From the NCBI GenBank assembly GCA_021792815.1, contig JAJYTX010000001.1, positions 11,914-75,913 on the forward strand: DNA of 64,000 nt, read 5' to 3'. A program made the position numbers and the translations under genes. This DNA is from Pseudomonadota bacterium (GTDB taxonomy: Bacteria > Pseudomonadota > Gammaproteobacteria > Steroidobacterales > Steroidobacteraceae). Shown piece after piece: positions 39,605 through 48,698 of the stretch (its first letter is position 1; each line of letters starts with the position of its first letter). Under the pieces are notes generated by a model. The model had not been told where the DNA came from. It saw only the letters and a list, made by a program, of their open reading frames with translations, and searched no databases.

Positions 39605-40114
39605 TCAACTCCCGGATTCTTCCTGCTTGGGTTGCGCGGCGAGGGATTTCAGCAGCGCCGGATCGTTGAGCGCCTTGGCGATCAGCTCCTCGGCCCCCGA
39701 CTTGCCGTCCATGTAGGTGACGAGGTTCGCGAGCTGGCTGCGCGCCTCGAGCAGCTTGTTGAGCGCATCGACCTTGCGCGCGACCGCCGCGGGAGAGAAG
39801 TCCTCCATGCTCTCGAAGGTGATATCGACGCTGAGGCTGCCCTCGCCCGTGAGGGTGTTCGGCACGGAGAAGGCGACGCGCGGCTTCATCGATTTCATGC
39901 GCTCGTCGAAGTTGTCGACGTCGAAATTCAGGAACTTGCGCTCCTCCACCCCCGCAAGCGGCTCGCGGGCATCGCCCGAGAGATCCGACATCACCCCCAT
40001 GACGAAGGGGATCTGAATCTTCTTCTGCGCCCCGTAGACCTCGACGTCGTATTCGATCTGCACGCGCGGCGCGCGGTTGCGGGCGATGAACTTCTGACTG
40101 CTTTGCTTGGCCAC
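39605..40114 (-). CDS. tssB: T6SS sheath small subunit TssB (VipA)
   Basis: 169 residues: SSQKFIARNRAPRVQIEYDV, PFVMGVMSDLSG, FSPAAVARKVDALNKLLEAR and a C-terminal LNDPALLKSLAAQ. TssB pairs with TssC in the sheath and carries the strand exchanged between protomers. Confidence 0.97.
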   Translation of the reverse strand: MAKQSSQKFIARNRAPRVQIEYDVEVYGAQKKIQIPFVMGVMSDLSGDAREPLAGVEERKFLNFDVDNFDERMKSMKPRVAFSVPNTLTGEGSLSVDITFESMEDFSPAAVARKVDALNKLLEARSQLANLVTYMDGKSGAEELIAKALNDPALLKSLAAQPKQEESGS

Positions 40115-40141
40115 GGCTCGTCTCCGTCTTGATAATTGGGG

Positions 40142-41143
40142 TTACTCGGCCTCGTCGCGTACGCCGCCGACGTTCTTCGCCTGGTCGACGGAGTCGGGGA
40201 CGACGTCCTCGAGCACCGCCAGAAAGTCCTTGCCGACCAGGCGCTTGGCGCGCTCGACAAACAACGGCACCGGACTCGAGGGCTCGCTCGAGCGGAAATA
40301 CGCCGCCACGGCATCGAGCGCCCTCACCGCCTCGGCGCGGGTGCCGATCGTGCCCGGCGCCCGCGCGGTCCGCTCGTCCGCGCCATCGGCGCCCGCTCCC
40401 GCGGCGTCGGCCGCTTGCGCCGGCGCCCGCGCGGCGAGCTGCGCATCGAGCAGCATTTGCGTGCGCGCGAGCAGCGTGAGCGGCGCGGTGAAATCGGGCA
40501 CCGCTTCGCTGCCGCCGCGATCGCGCATGGTCGCCTCGATCGCGCGATAACTCTCGGCCGTCTGGCGCACCTGGGCGGCGACCGATTGAAGAGTCTCGAG
40601 CTCGACGGCCGCGAGCACGGCATCGAGCTGGCCGGTATCCTTCGGGGACTCGTCCGGGCCCGGGGCGAGGTGACCGTAGGCGATCTCGATGTCGCGGATG
40701 CAATACGAGCCGAGCTGGCGATGCTCGAGCAGCGACACGCGGCGCAGCCCGTCGAGCGCGGCGACTCGATCCGCCAGGCCGTTGAGCGCATTGCGGCGCA
40801 GGATCGCGTCCTCGTCGATTCGCGGATAGGTCTGATCCCACCATTCGGCGAGCCACTTCGCGGCCGCATCGAGGGTCCGGCTGAACGGGCCCAGGCCCTC
40901 GGTGCGCAACTGCGCGGCGGCGAGATGGGACAGGATGCGCAGATCCCGGCTCTTGGCGAGCGCCTCCATCGAGCGCTCGCGAATCCCGCGCCAGTCGGGC
41001 TGACTGTCCTTGGGCCACGGGGTCATCTGTCCGAAGAGGCGGTAGGCGTCGAATGCCGCGAGCAGCAGAGGCTCGGATTCCTCAAGATCCACTCCGCAGG
41101 GGCTGTCGGCAGAGAGCGGTGTGAGCAGAATTGAGGCGTCCAC
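40142..41143 (-). CDS. tssA: T6SS cap/priming protein TssA
   Basis: 333 residues with the ImpA-N domain: LLTPLSADSPCGVDLEESEP, QPDWRGIRERSMEALAKSRD, WWDQTYPRIDEDAILRRNAL. The C-terminus (FVERAKRLVGKDFLAVLEDV) is the short TssA type. The GTG at 41143 was chosen because the family normally starts a few residues before LLTPLS; upstream in-frame sequence to 41506 lacks family features. It is the first gene of the T6SS operon. Confidence 0.93.
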   Translation of the reverse strand: MDASILLTPLSADSPCGVDLEESEPLLLAAFDAYRLFGQMTPWPKDSQPDWRGIRERSMEALAKSRDLRILSHLAAAQLRTEGLGPFSRTLDAAAKWLAEWWDQTYPRIDEDAILRRNALNGLADRVAALDGLRRVSLLEHRQLGSYCIRDIEIAYGHLAPGPDESPKDTGQLDAVLAAVELETLQSVAAQVRQTAESYRAIEATMRDRGGSEAVPDFTAPLTLLARTQMLLDAQLAARAPAQAADAAGAGADGADERTARAPGTIGTRAEAVRALDAVAAYFRSSEPSSPVPLFVERAKRLVGKDFLAVLEDVVPDSVDQAKNVGGVRDEAE

Positions 41144-41193
41144 TGGAATTCGCTGCTTGGTGTTGTCGCGGTCCGCGCCACGTCCGACCCCCG

Positions 41194-41212
41194 CTGTGGC
41201 ACGAAGCCACAG
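41194..41212. promoter_or_regulatory. Inverted repeat upstream of tssA
   Basis: CTGTGGC and GCCACAG form a perfect 7-bp inverted repeat around ACGAA, 51 bp upstream of the tssA start. It could be an operator or an mRNA leader hairpin of the T6SS operon. Confidence 0.45.
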
Positions 41213-41262
41213 GCCGGTTGGGCGCAGTCCCCGAAGGACCCGGCCCAGGCACGCGGAAGGCG

Positions 41263-41292
41263 ACAGGATGGACCAATATTGGACCAAGTCAA
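41263..41292 (-). promoter_or_regulatory. Candidate T6SS operon promoter overlapping a repeat operator
   Basis: On the minus strand TTGACT (41287-41292) is a good -35 box; the -10 partner at 17-18 bp (41263-41269) is weak. The spacer contains direct repeats TGGACCA at 41269-41275 and 41280-41286 (11 bp apart) and the palindrome CCAATATTGG at 41273-41282. A weak -10 with an operator in the spacer suggests an activator-dependent promoter. Confidence 0.35.
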
Positions 41293-41601
41293 GAGCTTGG
41301 CCGTCTCCGCTCCTGCAGTCCCCGATTCTGTGACGGGGTCCACCCCGGGCGCTCACGGCAGCGAGTCGAGAGCCTGAGGCGGCTTGAGGGCAAGCCGGTG
41401 ACTTCTGCCGGCGCCGGGACGGACGGGGAGCAATTCGTTGATTTTGCTCGCGGCCGCCATGGTCATCCGCCGTGCCGCCGTGATGGGTAAACATGGGATA
41501 TCGCATCTGTCAAGGAACTCCATCACGCCCCTTCTCGCCACGGCCGCTCGTCCGCCCGCAACGCCCGCTGGTCGGATGCCTCGCGAATATGGGTGTTTTC
41601 A

Positions 41602-41614
41602 CGCGGAATCCGCG
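41602..41614. promoter_or_regulatory. Inverted repeat upstream of fimT
   Basis: CGCGGA-A-TCCGCG is a perfect 6-bp inverted repeat with a single central base, 52 bp before the fimT start codon. It may be an operator for the minor pilin operon. Confidence 0.35.
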
Positions 41615-41666
41615 GTGCCGATTCATTAGACTCCGGGCCCAACGCATTTTGGGAGCGGCAGAACCC

Positions 41667-42260
41667 GTGCGAGATTCGACAACGGGCCGAGACTCTCGCC
41701 TGAGCAGGCAGCGGGGATTCACTCTCCTCGAGCTCATGGTCACCCTGGCCGTCGCCGCCATATTGCTCGCGATCGCCGTGCCGGCCTTGAGAGTGTTCAT
41801 CCAGAACAACCGCGAAGACGCCGAGGCGGACTCGCTCATCTCGAGCCTCGATTACGCCCGCAGCGAGGCGGTCAAGAGAGATGCGAACGTCGAGGCTTGC
41901 GCCTCGGTGGTCGGCGCCGCCACCCCCGCCTGCAGCGATGCGACGGCCTGGAGCACCGGGTGGATCGTCGAGACGAGCGGCCCGGCGCCCACCGTGCTGC
42001 AGGTGAAATCCCCGCTCCAGGGCGGCAACACCCTCTCCGGGACATTCAACGGCGCGGGGGTCACCCACATCACGTTCGAGCCAAACGGCTTCGTCAAGGC
42101 CGCGGCCGGGTCCGGGCTGTACAACACCACCTATTTCACGCTGTGCGACAGCCGCGGTGCGCCTTATGCCCGGGACATCGAGATATCCGCGGTCGGCGCG
42201 GTCGAGGCTTCGCCCACACCCGGCCAAACCCTGAATGGCCAAGCGCTCGCCTGCCCATGA
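41667..42260 (+). CDS. fimT: Minor type IV pilin FimT/GspH family
   Basis: 197 residues. A short basic leader precedes a class III prepilin cleavage site, QRG-FTLLELMVTLAVAAIL, followed by the hydrophobic N1 helix and a GspH-like globular domain with four cysteines. The GTG at 41667 was chosen because it gives a leader of normal length and has GGGAG upstream; an ATG at 41493 would add 58 unlikely residues. First gene of the minor-pilin operon; primes pilus assembly. Confidence 0.88.
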   Translation: MRDSTTGRDSRLSRQRGFTLLELMVTLAVAAILLAIAVPALRVFIQNNREDAEADSLISSLDYARSEAVKRDANVEACASVVGAATPACSDATAWSTGWIVETSGPAPTVLQVKSPLQGGNTLSGTFNGAGVTHITFEPNGFVKAAAGSGLYNTTYFTLCDSRGAPYARDIEISAVGAVEASPTPGQTLNGQALACP

Positions 42261-42919
42261 GGTCACCCGTGACGTCATATCCACTGAGCGCCCGCGATCC
42301 CAACAGCAGCCCGCCGCCGACCATCGGCTCGGCGCCCGTGAGGGCAGCGGAGGCGGGGACTGCGCGCGGGCGATTCGCCGCCAGCGCCCGCGGCAATGCC
42401 CGTGCAGGCGGCTTCACTCTGGTCGAAGTGCTGGTCGCCGTCCTTGTGATCAGCATAGGAATGCTTGGCGTCGCGAAGCTCGTTCTCACCGCCGTAACGG
42501 CGAACGACAGCGCCTATTTCCGCACCCAGGCCGCCGATCTCGCCTATTCGATCCTCGATGCGATGCGCGCGAACCGGGCGTACGCGGCCACCACCGGCGG
42601 ATACCAGCTTTCCTTCGGCCAATCTCCCAACATGACCATCCAGTGCGATGCCTTGGGCGCGGACTGCACGCCCGCCGAGATGGCTCAGTACGACCTGTAC
42701 CGATGGCGACAGCAGCTCGCCAGCGCGCTTCCGCAAGGAAACGGCCAGGTTATCGTGACCCCTGCGCCTGCCGCCGGTCAGGTCGCTACCGCGACCATCA
42801 CGGTTCAGTGGAACGACAGCGTCGCGCAATGGGCTTTGGTGAACGCCAGCAGCGCCCCGGGCGCTCCGAAGGACACGACGCCGGATACCCAGAAATTCAC
42901 GCTGGAGAGCGCGCTGTGA
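42257..42919 (+). CDS. pilV: Type IV pilus modification/minor pilin PilV
   Basis: 220 residues, prepilin motif AGG-FTLVEVLVAVLVISIG after a long 50-residue Pro/Arg-rich leader, then MLGVAKLVLTAVTANDSAYF and an Asn/Gln-rich globular domain typical of PilV. The start overlaps the fimT stop (ATGA). The unusually long leader suggests the true start could be internal, but no other ATG is available before the motif. Confidence 0.87.
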   Translation: MRSPVTSYPLSARDPNSSPPPTIGSAPVRAAEAGTARGRFAASARGNARAGGFTLVEVLVAVLVISIGMLGVAKLVLTAVTANDSAYFRTQAADLAYSILDAMRANRAYAATTGGYQLSFGQSPNMTIQCDALGADCTPAEMAQYDLYRWRQQLASALPQGNGQVIVTPAPAAGQVATATITVQWNDSVAQWALVNASSAPGAPKDTTPDTQKFTLESAL

Positions 42920-44121
42920 GAGTCGTCACCGATGGGCCTGGAACGCGAGCGCGCGCCGCCCGGCGAGCCCGAGGCTTCTCCCTCATCGAGCTGATGATCG
43001 CCCTCACGCTGGGGTTGATCGTCACGGGCGCGGTCATCTCGACTTTCGTGAGCGTGCATTCGGCGTCCAAGGATACTGCGGCCATCGGCGAGCTGGCCGA
43101 CAACGGCCGGATCGCGATCGACATCCTGCAAGAGACGCTGCGCGGCGCCGGCTACATGGCCTGCAACAGCACCATGTGGGGGGGGCAGATGGTGGCGCAG
43201 GGCGGCCTGGGCGTGAACCAGTCGCCGCTGCAACAGGATTTCAGCGAGGCGCTCGCAGGCTACGAAGCCCAATACAATGGAGCAGATACCGGTCCGGGCT
43301 CGACCATCACGCTCGTCGAGAACCCGCCTGGCGTCACTTCGCAGGCAGACTGGACCACCTCCGCCGGCCTGGGAGGCACCCTCGACTCCACGGTGATCAG
43401 TGAGGGCCAAATGAAGAACAACGGCGCACTGCCGATCCAAGGCAGCGACGCGATCGCGGTGCACACCACCTACCCCCAGGTCGATCCTGCGTACACGACC
43501 GCGACCTCCGGCGCGAGTTCCGTGACCGTCCAGAACACCACCGGCCTCGCTCAAGGTGAGGTCGGGATCGTGTCGAATTGTGCGCAATCGGTAGTAGATG
43601 AGATAGACAGTGTAAGCGGCGATACCGTTCGGTTCGACCAGTCCTTCGGCCAGAGCTTCGGCGCCGGATCGCAGGTGGGGGTGTTCGACACCATCGTCTT
43701 CTACATCGGCACCGGAAGGGATGGCGATGGCGCGCTTTACACCTACTCGACCTCCGGGCAGCCGCAATTCAATACGCCACCGGCGGAGCTCGTGCCGGAT
43801 GTCGAGAATATGCAGATCCTCTACGGCATCGACACCAACGGCTCGATGGCCGCGACGGAGTACGTCACCGCCGATCAGGTTTCCGCCGCCGTGGCCGGCA
43901 ACCCGGACTGCCAGGCACTGCCCGGATCCGGCCCGGTGGAATTCAACTGTGTGATCAGCGTCAAGATCGCGCTGCTGGTCGCAAGCCCTCCCGGCGCCGT
44001 TCCAATGCCCACCCAGGCTCGTACGTACGACCTGCTCGGTACGCACGTCATTGCGCCGATCGATACGCGCATGCGCGAAGTCTTCGAGACCACCGTGTCG
44101 CTGCGCGATACCACCAATTGA
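42916..44121 (+). CDS. pilW: Type IV pilus minor pilin/assembly protein PilW
   Basis: 401 residues starting at a GTG that overlaps the pilV stop (GTGA). Prepilin motif ARG-FSLIELMIALTLGLIV, then the PilW domain with DNGRIAIDILQETLRGAGYM. The C-terminal segment REVFETTVSLRD is typical. It is part of the tip subcomplex with PilX, PilV, FimT and PilY1. Confidence 0.9.
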   Translation: MRVVTDGPGTRARAARRARGFSLIELMIALTLGLIVTGAVISTFVSVHSASKDTAAIGELADNGRIAIDILQETLRGAGYMACNSTMWGGQMVAQGGLGVNQSPLQQDFSEALAGYEAQYNGADTGPGSTITLVENPPGVTSQADWTTSAGLGGTLDSTVISEGQMKNNGALPIQGSDAIAVHTTYPQVDPAYTTATSGASSVTVQNTTGLAQGEVGIVSNCAQSVVDEIDSVSGDTVRFDQSFGQSFGAGSQVGVFDTIVFYIGTGRDGDGALYTYSTSGQPQFNTPPAELVPDVENMQILYGIDTNGSMAATEYVTADQVSAAVAGNPDCQALPGSGPVEFNCVISVKIALLVASPPGAVPMPTQARTYDLLGTHVIAPIDTRMREVFETTVSLRDTTN

Positions 44122-44139
44122 GTCCTTACCGGATCAGTC

Positions 44140-44694
44140 ATGACCGCCCAGGCAACCCGACCCGAAGCGACCGCCTCACGGCAACGTGGCGCCGTGCTGT
44201 TCGTCGCGCTGATTTTCCTTCTGGTGCTGACGCTGCTTGCGGTGATGCTCGCCCGCATGGAGACCACGGAGGAGCGCATGGCGGAGAATGACGCCAACCA
44301 GGATCTCGCTCTCGAGGCCGCGGGAGCGGCGCTGCGGTTCGCTCAAATGAACCTTCGGACGGGCAACCCGCAGTATTCCGACTTCTCGCAAAATGGCGGC
44401 GGACTCTACACGCTCGATCCGGCGCAGGGCAGCTGGTATTCCCTCATCAATTGGCAGGACCCGGGCACTGCCGTGCTCACCTACAGCGGTCTGGTGCCCG
44501 GCTCGGTTTCCGCACCGCCGCAATTCATCATCGAGAAACTGACGGGATTCGGCCTGAGGTCGGGCATGACGCTCGGCAACGGGGGCTACGGCGGGAACGG
44601 AACCGTACAGGTCTATCAAATCACGGCCGTCGCAACGGGCGCCGATCAGACCGGCAACGCGGCGCTGCGCAGCATCTACTACATGGTGGAGTAA
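44140..44694 (+). CDS. pilX: Type IV pilus assembly protein PilX
   Basis: 184 residues with RQRGAVLFVALIFLLVLTLL and the conserved METTEERMAENDANQDLALE, diagnostic of PilX. It lacks the FTLxE form of other pilins, as expected. It precedes pilY1 by 3 nt and is thought to connect PilY1 to the pilus tip. Confidence 0.92.
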   Translation: MTAQATRPEATASRQRGAVLFVALIFLLVLTLLAVMLARMETTEERMAENDANQDLALEAAGAALRFAQMNLRTGNPQYSDFSQNGGGLYTLDPAQGSWYSLINWQDPGTAVLTYSGLVPGSVSAPPQFIIEKLTGFGLRSGMTLGNGGYGGNGTVQVYQITAVATGADQTGNAALRSIYYMVE

Positions 44695-44697
44695 GTC

Positions 44698-47600
44698 ATG
44701 GGCATCCGCAAGTCAGCGCATCGGAACATGTGCCAGGGCGGAATCGCAGGCCGCCTGGCGGTCATCGCGCTCGCGGCCGCGTGGACCGTCGGCACTGCGT
44801 TTGCGGCCGCGCCATCGCTCAATCTCGCGCAGACACCGCTCACGGTGACGATACCCGCCCATCCACAGGTCGTCATCGCGATCGGCAATTCACAATCCAT
44901 GGACGGGACGCTCGCCGGGGCGATCATGACCGGCGCGGGCTCGCTCGGCTCCGGCGACTCCCTTCTCGAGAACTCGAGCTCGCCGGCCGACTACACCGTG
45001 CCGGCCGGCTTCACGCCCCCCATCGATGCCGGATCGGGCGCCAGCGCGCCGAACACGGCGCCCTGTCCGTCGAACTCGAGCGAGCTGTGCGACAATTCCG
45101 CGAGCCGCCTCAATGTCGCGAAGGCCGCCATCGAATCGGTGTTGCAGTCGTTCCTCGCCGATACCGATTTTTCCCTCATGGACTATCAAACATCGAACCT
45201 CGGCGAGTACCAGACGTGGCTTTACGCCATGAGCCCGTCGGACAGCCCGTTCGCGTTCACCAATTCGCAGATCTCGGGCGACAGCTACATCACCAATCCC
45301 TGCTATGACTACACCAGCCTGTCGTCGGGAAATACCATCTACCAGGACTGCTCGAATATCGCCTCGAGCGGCACGGTGACGATAGCCGGCGGGCTCACGC
45401 TCGCGAGCGCGCCTTACATGCAGGTGGGCGACACGAGCGACGATCCGGCCATCAACGACGTGCTCTACGCCTCGCCAGGCCAGATCGATCCGGTCTGCCT
45501 GGTGTACGGCGGACCGACCCCGCCGAACCCCTGGCCGCCGAATTACGATCTGAGCGATTACAACTCCAGCCCGAGCAACATCAAGGAGACCTATTCGGAC
45601 CAGATAAATTACTGCGCGACCGAGACCACCCCGACGAACGCGGGCTACGTGCCCTACTCGCCGCAGACGATGTACATCGCCCGGGGATTCGGATTTGACG
45701 CGACGTCTCAGTCCTACGAGCCCCCGAGCGACGGGTACTGGTCGCCCCTCGTCACCTTCGCGCAGGGCAACGCCGGACAGAGTCCGACGCCCGCCACCAT
45801 CAGCACCGCGCTCTCCTACTTCACGCCCTTTCTGGCGCCCGAAACCAACGCGACCGGCACCGGGGAGATCAAGGCGAGCGCCGAGCAGTCGCCGCTCGCC
45901 GGCCTGTTGGCGAACGCATCGAATTATTTCAAGTATGCGAATCCGCCGTCCTCGAACGGGTGCACGGCGCAGCGCTACGTCATCCTGCTCACCGACGGAC
46001 TGCCGACCAAGGACCTCTCCGGGGCCTCCTGGCCACCGCCCGGCTCGATGGCGGCCGAGGAGTATGGGGAGACCGTGGCGTTCAACAGCGACGGCTCGCT
46101 CAATGCGAGCGGCACGAACGACCAGGCGGTGCTCGATACGATCTCCACTCTGCAGTCTTTGAAGCAGGCGGGCATCAAGACGTACATCGTGGGTCTTGGC
46201 TCGGGCGTGACGAGCTCGGTGGCGAGCCAGGTGCTCACCGCCATGGCGATCGCCGGCGGCACGTCGACGTATTTCGCGGCCACCGATCCCGTCACGCTCG
46301 TCAAGGATCTCGACGGCATCCTTGCGCAGGTTCAGCAGGCGACGCAGTCGGTTTCCTCCTCGGCAGTCAACTCGACCGGCATTCACGTGGGCTCACTCGC
46401 CTTCCAGGCGCAGTTCAACACGTCCGACACCTATCAGGACTGGACGGGAAACCTGTATGCGTTCCCGATCAATCCCACGACCGGCGTCGTGGACACGAAC
46501 CCCGCGGACGCCGTCTGGAACGCGCAGGCGCAGCTGGACGCCCTGCCCTGGCAATCCAGGCTGATCGCGACGTGGGATCCGGTGACCCACTCCGGAATCC
46601 CGTTCGAGTGGACCGCCGGGACCCCGACCTCCGGCATCGGCAGCACCACGACTCTCGGGCAGGAGCTCAGCAGCAATCCGGCGGACCCGAACGGCCAAGC
46701 CGCGCTCGATTACCTGAGGGGCGACCGTGCGCTCGAGCAGGTGAACGGCGGGCCGTATCGTACGCGTACCCATGTTCTCGGCGACATCGTCGACAGCGCC
46801 CCGCTTTACGTCGGAGCGCCGAACGGGCCGTATCAAGGCGCGTCATACACGCAGTTCGAGCAGCAGTATGCGAACCGCATGCCGGTCATCTATGTGGGAG
46901 CGAACGACGGAATGCTGCACGCGTTCGATGCGCAGAACGGCCAGGAGCTTTTCGCCTACATCCCGAACGCCGTGTTCCCGAATCTGATCAATCTGACCTA
47001 CCCGCTCTATAACCAGAACCACCTGTTCTTCGTCGACGCCACTCCGGGCGCCTGGGACGTGCAGTTCAGCGACGGCTCCTGGCACACGGTCCTCGTGGGC
47101 GGAGAGGGGGCGGGCGGACAGAGCATCTTCGCGCTCGATGTGACCAATCCGGCCGCCATGACCACCGAGGCGAGCGTCGCGCAGAATGTGCTCTGGGAGT
47201 TCACCGACAGCGACCTCGGCTACACGTTCGGGACTCCGCAGCTCGCCACGACGAATGCCGGGACGTTCGTGTTCTTCGGCAACGGGTACGACAGCGCTGC
47301 GGAAACCCCGTACCTCTACGCGCTCAATCCCCAGACGGGCGCGGTGGCGGCGAAGATCAACCTTTGCAGCTTCGATACGAGTGCCTGCAATCCCAATGAG
47401 CCGAACGGGCTGTCCGCCGTCACGGTAGTGAACAGCAGCGGGAACCTCACTGGCGCAAACGTACTGTACGCGGGCGATCTGCAGGGCAACGTCTGGCGCG
47501 TCGACCTCTCCAACAGCAATCCCGCCGATTGGACGGCCTCGCTTCTGTTCAAGGCGGTCGACCCTTCCGGCAACCCGCAGCCGATCACCGAGGCCCCCAT

Positions 47601-48351
47601 CGTCACCCTCAATCCGGATTACCCCCGGCTGCCGGGACTGATGGTGTTCGTCGGTACCGGGGAGCTGCTGACGGCGAGCGATCTCGATTCCACTCAGGTC
47701 CAGAGCCTGTATGGCCTCTACGACGCGATGCCCAACGGCTCGGTCATCACAAGCTCGCAGCTGGTGCAGCAGACGATCACGGCGACGACGGTCACGACCG
47801 TCAACGGCACCACGATCAACGCACGCTCGGTCACATCGAACCAGCTCGATCTGCCGACGAAGATGGGCTGGTACATCGATTTCAGCCTCTCGCCGGGCGA
47901 GGCGGTCGTGACCGAGCCCGCTCTCGTCGACGGCGCTTTGTTCGTCACCACCGACCAGCCTTCGGGAATCAGCTGTGAGGGCGGATTTAACTCCTGGCTG
48001 TATGCGTTCAATTACCGCGACGGCGGCCTGTTCCCCGTGCCCGTTCTCGATGCGACCGACAGCGGAACGGTGTCCTCGACCGAGCCGAATGTGGCGGGCG
48101 TGTCCCTCGGGAACGTGTATGCGTCGGGGCCGCGCACGGCCTCTGGCTCGTTCGGCAGCGCCAACCAGGCGATTTTCATCAACGAGTCCGGCACCCCGAG
48201 CAGCGCGGGCGCGGACACGGGCTACGGCACCAGCGGGGTTTCACCGACCTGCACGGGCGGCACCTCGGCGTGCGGTGACCCCATTTTGACGAAGCTCGCC
48301 AGGGTCGGCGGCATGGGCCGCACGGCCTGGTGGGAAATCCGCAACCAATGA
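44698..48351 (+). CDS. pilY1: Type IV pilus tip adhesin/mechanosensor PilY1
   Basis: 1217 residues with signal peptide (cleavage near TAFAAAPS). The N-terminal VWA-like region shows IGNSQSMDG (62-70) and VILLTDGLPTKD; the first MIDAS Asp of DxSxS is replaced by Gly. The C-terminal beta-propeller (about 650-1100) has VIYVGANDGMLHAFDAQNG, FFVDATPGAWDVQF and LYAGDLQGNVWRVDL. The calcium loop normally just before this last motif reads NSSGNLTGAN, without the usual aspartates. PilY1 controls pilus extension, retraction and surface sensing. Confidence 0.93.
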   Translation: MGIRKSAHRNMCQGGIAGRLAVIALAAAWTVGTAFAAAPSLNLAQTPLTVTIPAHPQVVIAIGNSQSMDGTLAGAIMTGAGSLGSGDSLLENSSSPADYTVPAGFTPPIDAGSGASAPNTAPCPSNSSELCDNSASRLNVAKAAIESVLQSFLADTDFSLMDYQTSNLGEYQTWLYAMSPSDSPFAFTNSQISGDSYITNPCYDYTSLSSGNTIYQDCSNIASSGTVTIAGGLTLASAPYMQVGDTSDDPAINDVLYASPGQIDPVCLVYGGPTPPNPWPPNYDLSDYNSSPSNIKETYSDQINYCATETTPTNAGYVPYSPQTMYIARGFGFDATSQSYEPPSDGYWSPLVTFAQGNAGQSPTPATISTALSYFTPFLAPETNATGTGEIKASAEQSPLAGLLANASNYFKYANPPSSNGCTAQRYVILLTDGLPTKDLSGASWPPPGSMAAEEYGETVAFNSDGSLNASGTNDQAVLDTISTLQSLKQAGIKTYIVGLGSGVTSSVASQVLTAMAIAGGTSTYFAATDPVTLVKDLDGILAQVQQATQSVSSSAVNSTGIHVGSLAFQAQFNTSDTYQDWTGNLYAFPINPTTGVVDTNPADAVWNAQAQLDALPWQSRLIATWDPVTHSGIPFEWTAGTPTSGIGSTTTLGQELSSNPADPNGQAALDYLRGDRALEQVNGGPYRTRTHVLGDIVDSAPLYVGAPNGPYQGASYTQFEQQYANRMPVIYVGANDGMLHAFDAQNGQELFAYIPNAVFPNLINLTYPLYNQNHLFFVDATPGAWDVQFSDGSWHTVLVGGEGAGGQSIFALDVTNPAAMTTEASVAQNVLWEFTDSDLGYTFGTPQLATTNAGTFVFFGNGYDSAAETPYLYALNPQTGAVAAKINLCSFDTSACNPNEPNGLSAVTVVNSSGNLTGANVLYAGDLQGNVWRVDLSNSNPADWTASLLFKAVDPSGNPQPITEAPIVTLNPDYPRLPGLMVFVGTGELLTASDLDSTQVQSLYGLYDAMPNGSVITSSQLVQQTITATTVTTVNGTTINARSVTSNQLDLPTKMGWYIDFSLSPGEAVVTEPALVDGALFVTTDQPSGISCEGGFNSWLYAFNYRDGGLFPVPVLDATDSGTVSSTEPNVAGVSLGNVYASGPRTASGSFGSANQAIFINESGTPSSAGADTGYGTSGVSPTCTGGTSACGDPILTKLARVGGMGRTAWWEIRNQ

Positions 48352-48401
48352 TCGCTGCGGGAGCGCCCCGTGCGAGCTACGATTACGATGAGGAGAGCAA
48401 G

Positions 48402-48698
48402 ATGAGCACGAGAGTCCTCGCGGCGGCCGTTGCGGTCGCGACGCTTGCCTTGGGGGTTGCGCCCGGCACGGCCTGGGCGAACAAGCCCGTGTACAATTTT
48501 TCGGGCGAGGTGACGACCGTACCGATCGGTCAGAGCATCACGGTGAACGGCCGCACGTACCGGATCGAGACGGGCAGCCCGGCGGAGCGGCAGGTGAATG
48601 ACATCATCCGGGGCGAGAGGGTGCAGGTGATACTCGATGCGCCGACGGACTCGAGATCGGCGCAAGTGGTGGCGATCCATGCAGCCCGGGGCCGCTAG
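48402..48698 (+). CDS. Small exported protein in the minor pilin operon
   Basis: 98 residues: signal peptide with cleavage near GTAWANK, then a compact beta-rich domain ([32 protein letters not shown]). The ATG at 48402 follows AGGAGAG; an ATG at 48330 overlaps pilY1 and lacks a signal peptide. It resembles small periplasmic proteins found next to PilY1 in related gammaproteobacteria, function unknown. It overlaps the pilE start by 20 nt. Confidence 0.7.
   Translation: MSTRVLAAAVAVATLALGVAPGTAWANKPVYNFSGEVTTVPIGQSITVNGRTYRIETGSPAERQVNDIIRGERVQVILDAPTDSRSAQVVAIHAARGR

Larger units (their letters stand above)
41144..41666. other. Divergent control region between tssA (minus) and fimT (plus)
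   Basis: 523 bp without a credible gene. It must hold the promoters of both the T6SS operon and the minor pilin operon. Palindromes and repeats inside it are listed separately. I found no convincing sigma-54 -24/-12 element. Confidence 0.6.

Noticed and set aside
38046..41018. A 990-codon alternative minus frame
   Set aside because: It runs through tssC, tssB and tssA, which are unmistakable in their own frames; this frame is Arg-rich noise.
41194..41212. Possible sigma-54 promoter containing TGGCACG
   Set aside because: The downstream -12 element (TTGC) is missing at the needed spacing; the sequence is better explained as an inverted repeat.
41493..41666. Longer fimT starting at ATG 41493
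   Set aside because: It adds 58 residues before the prepilin leader, abnormal for this family; the GTG at 41667 has a ribosome binding site.
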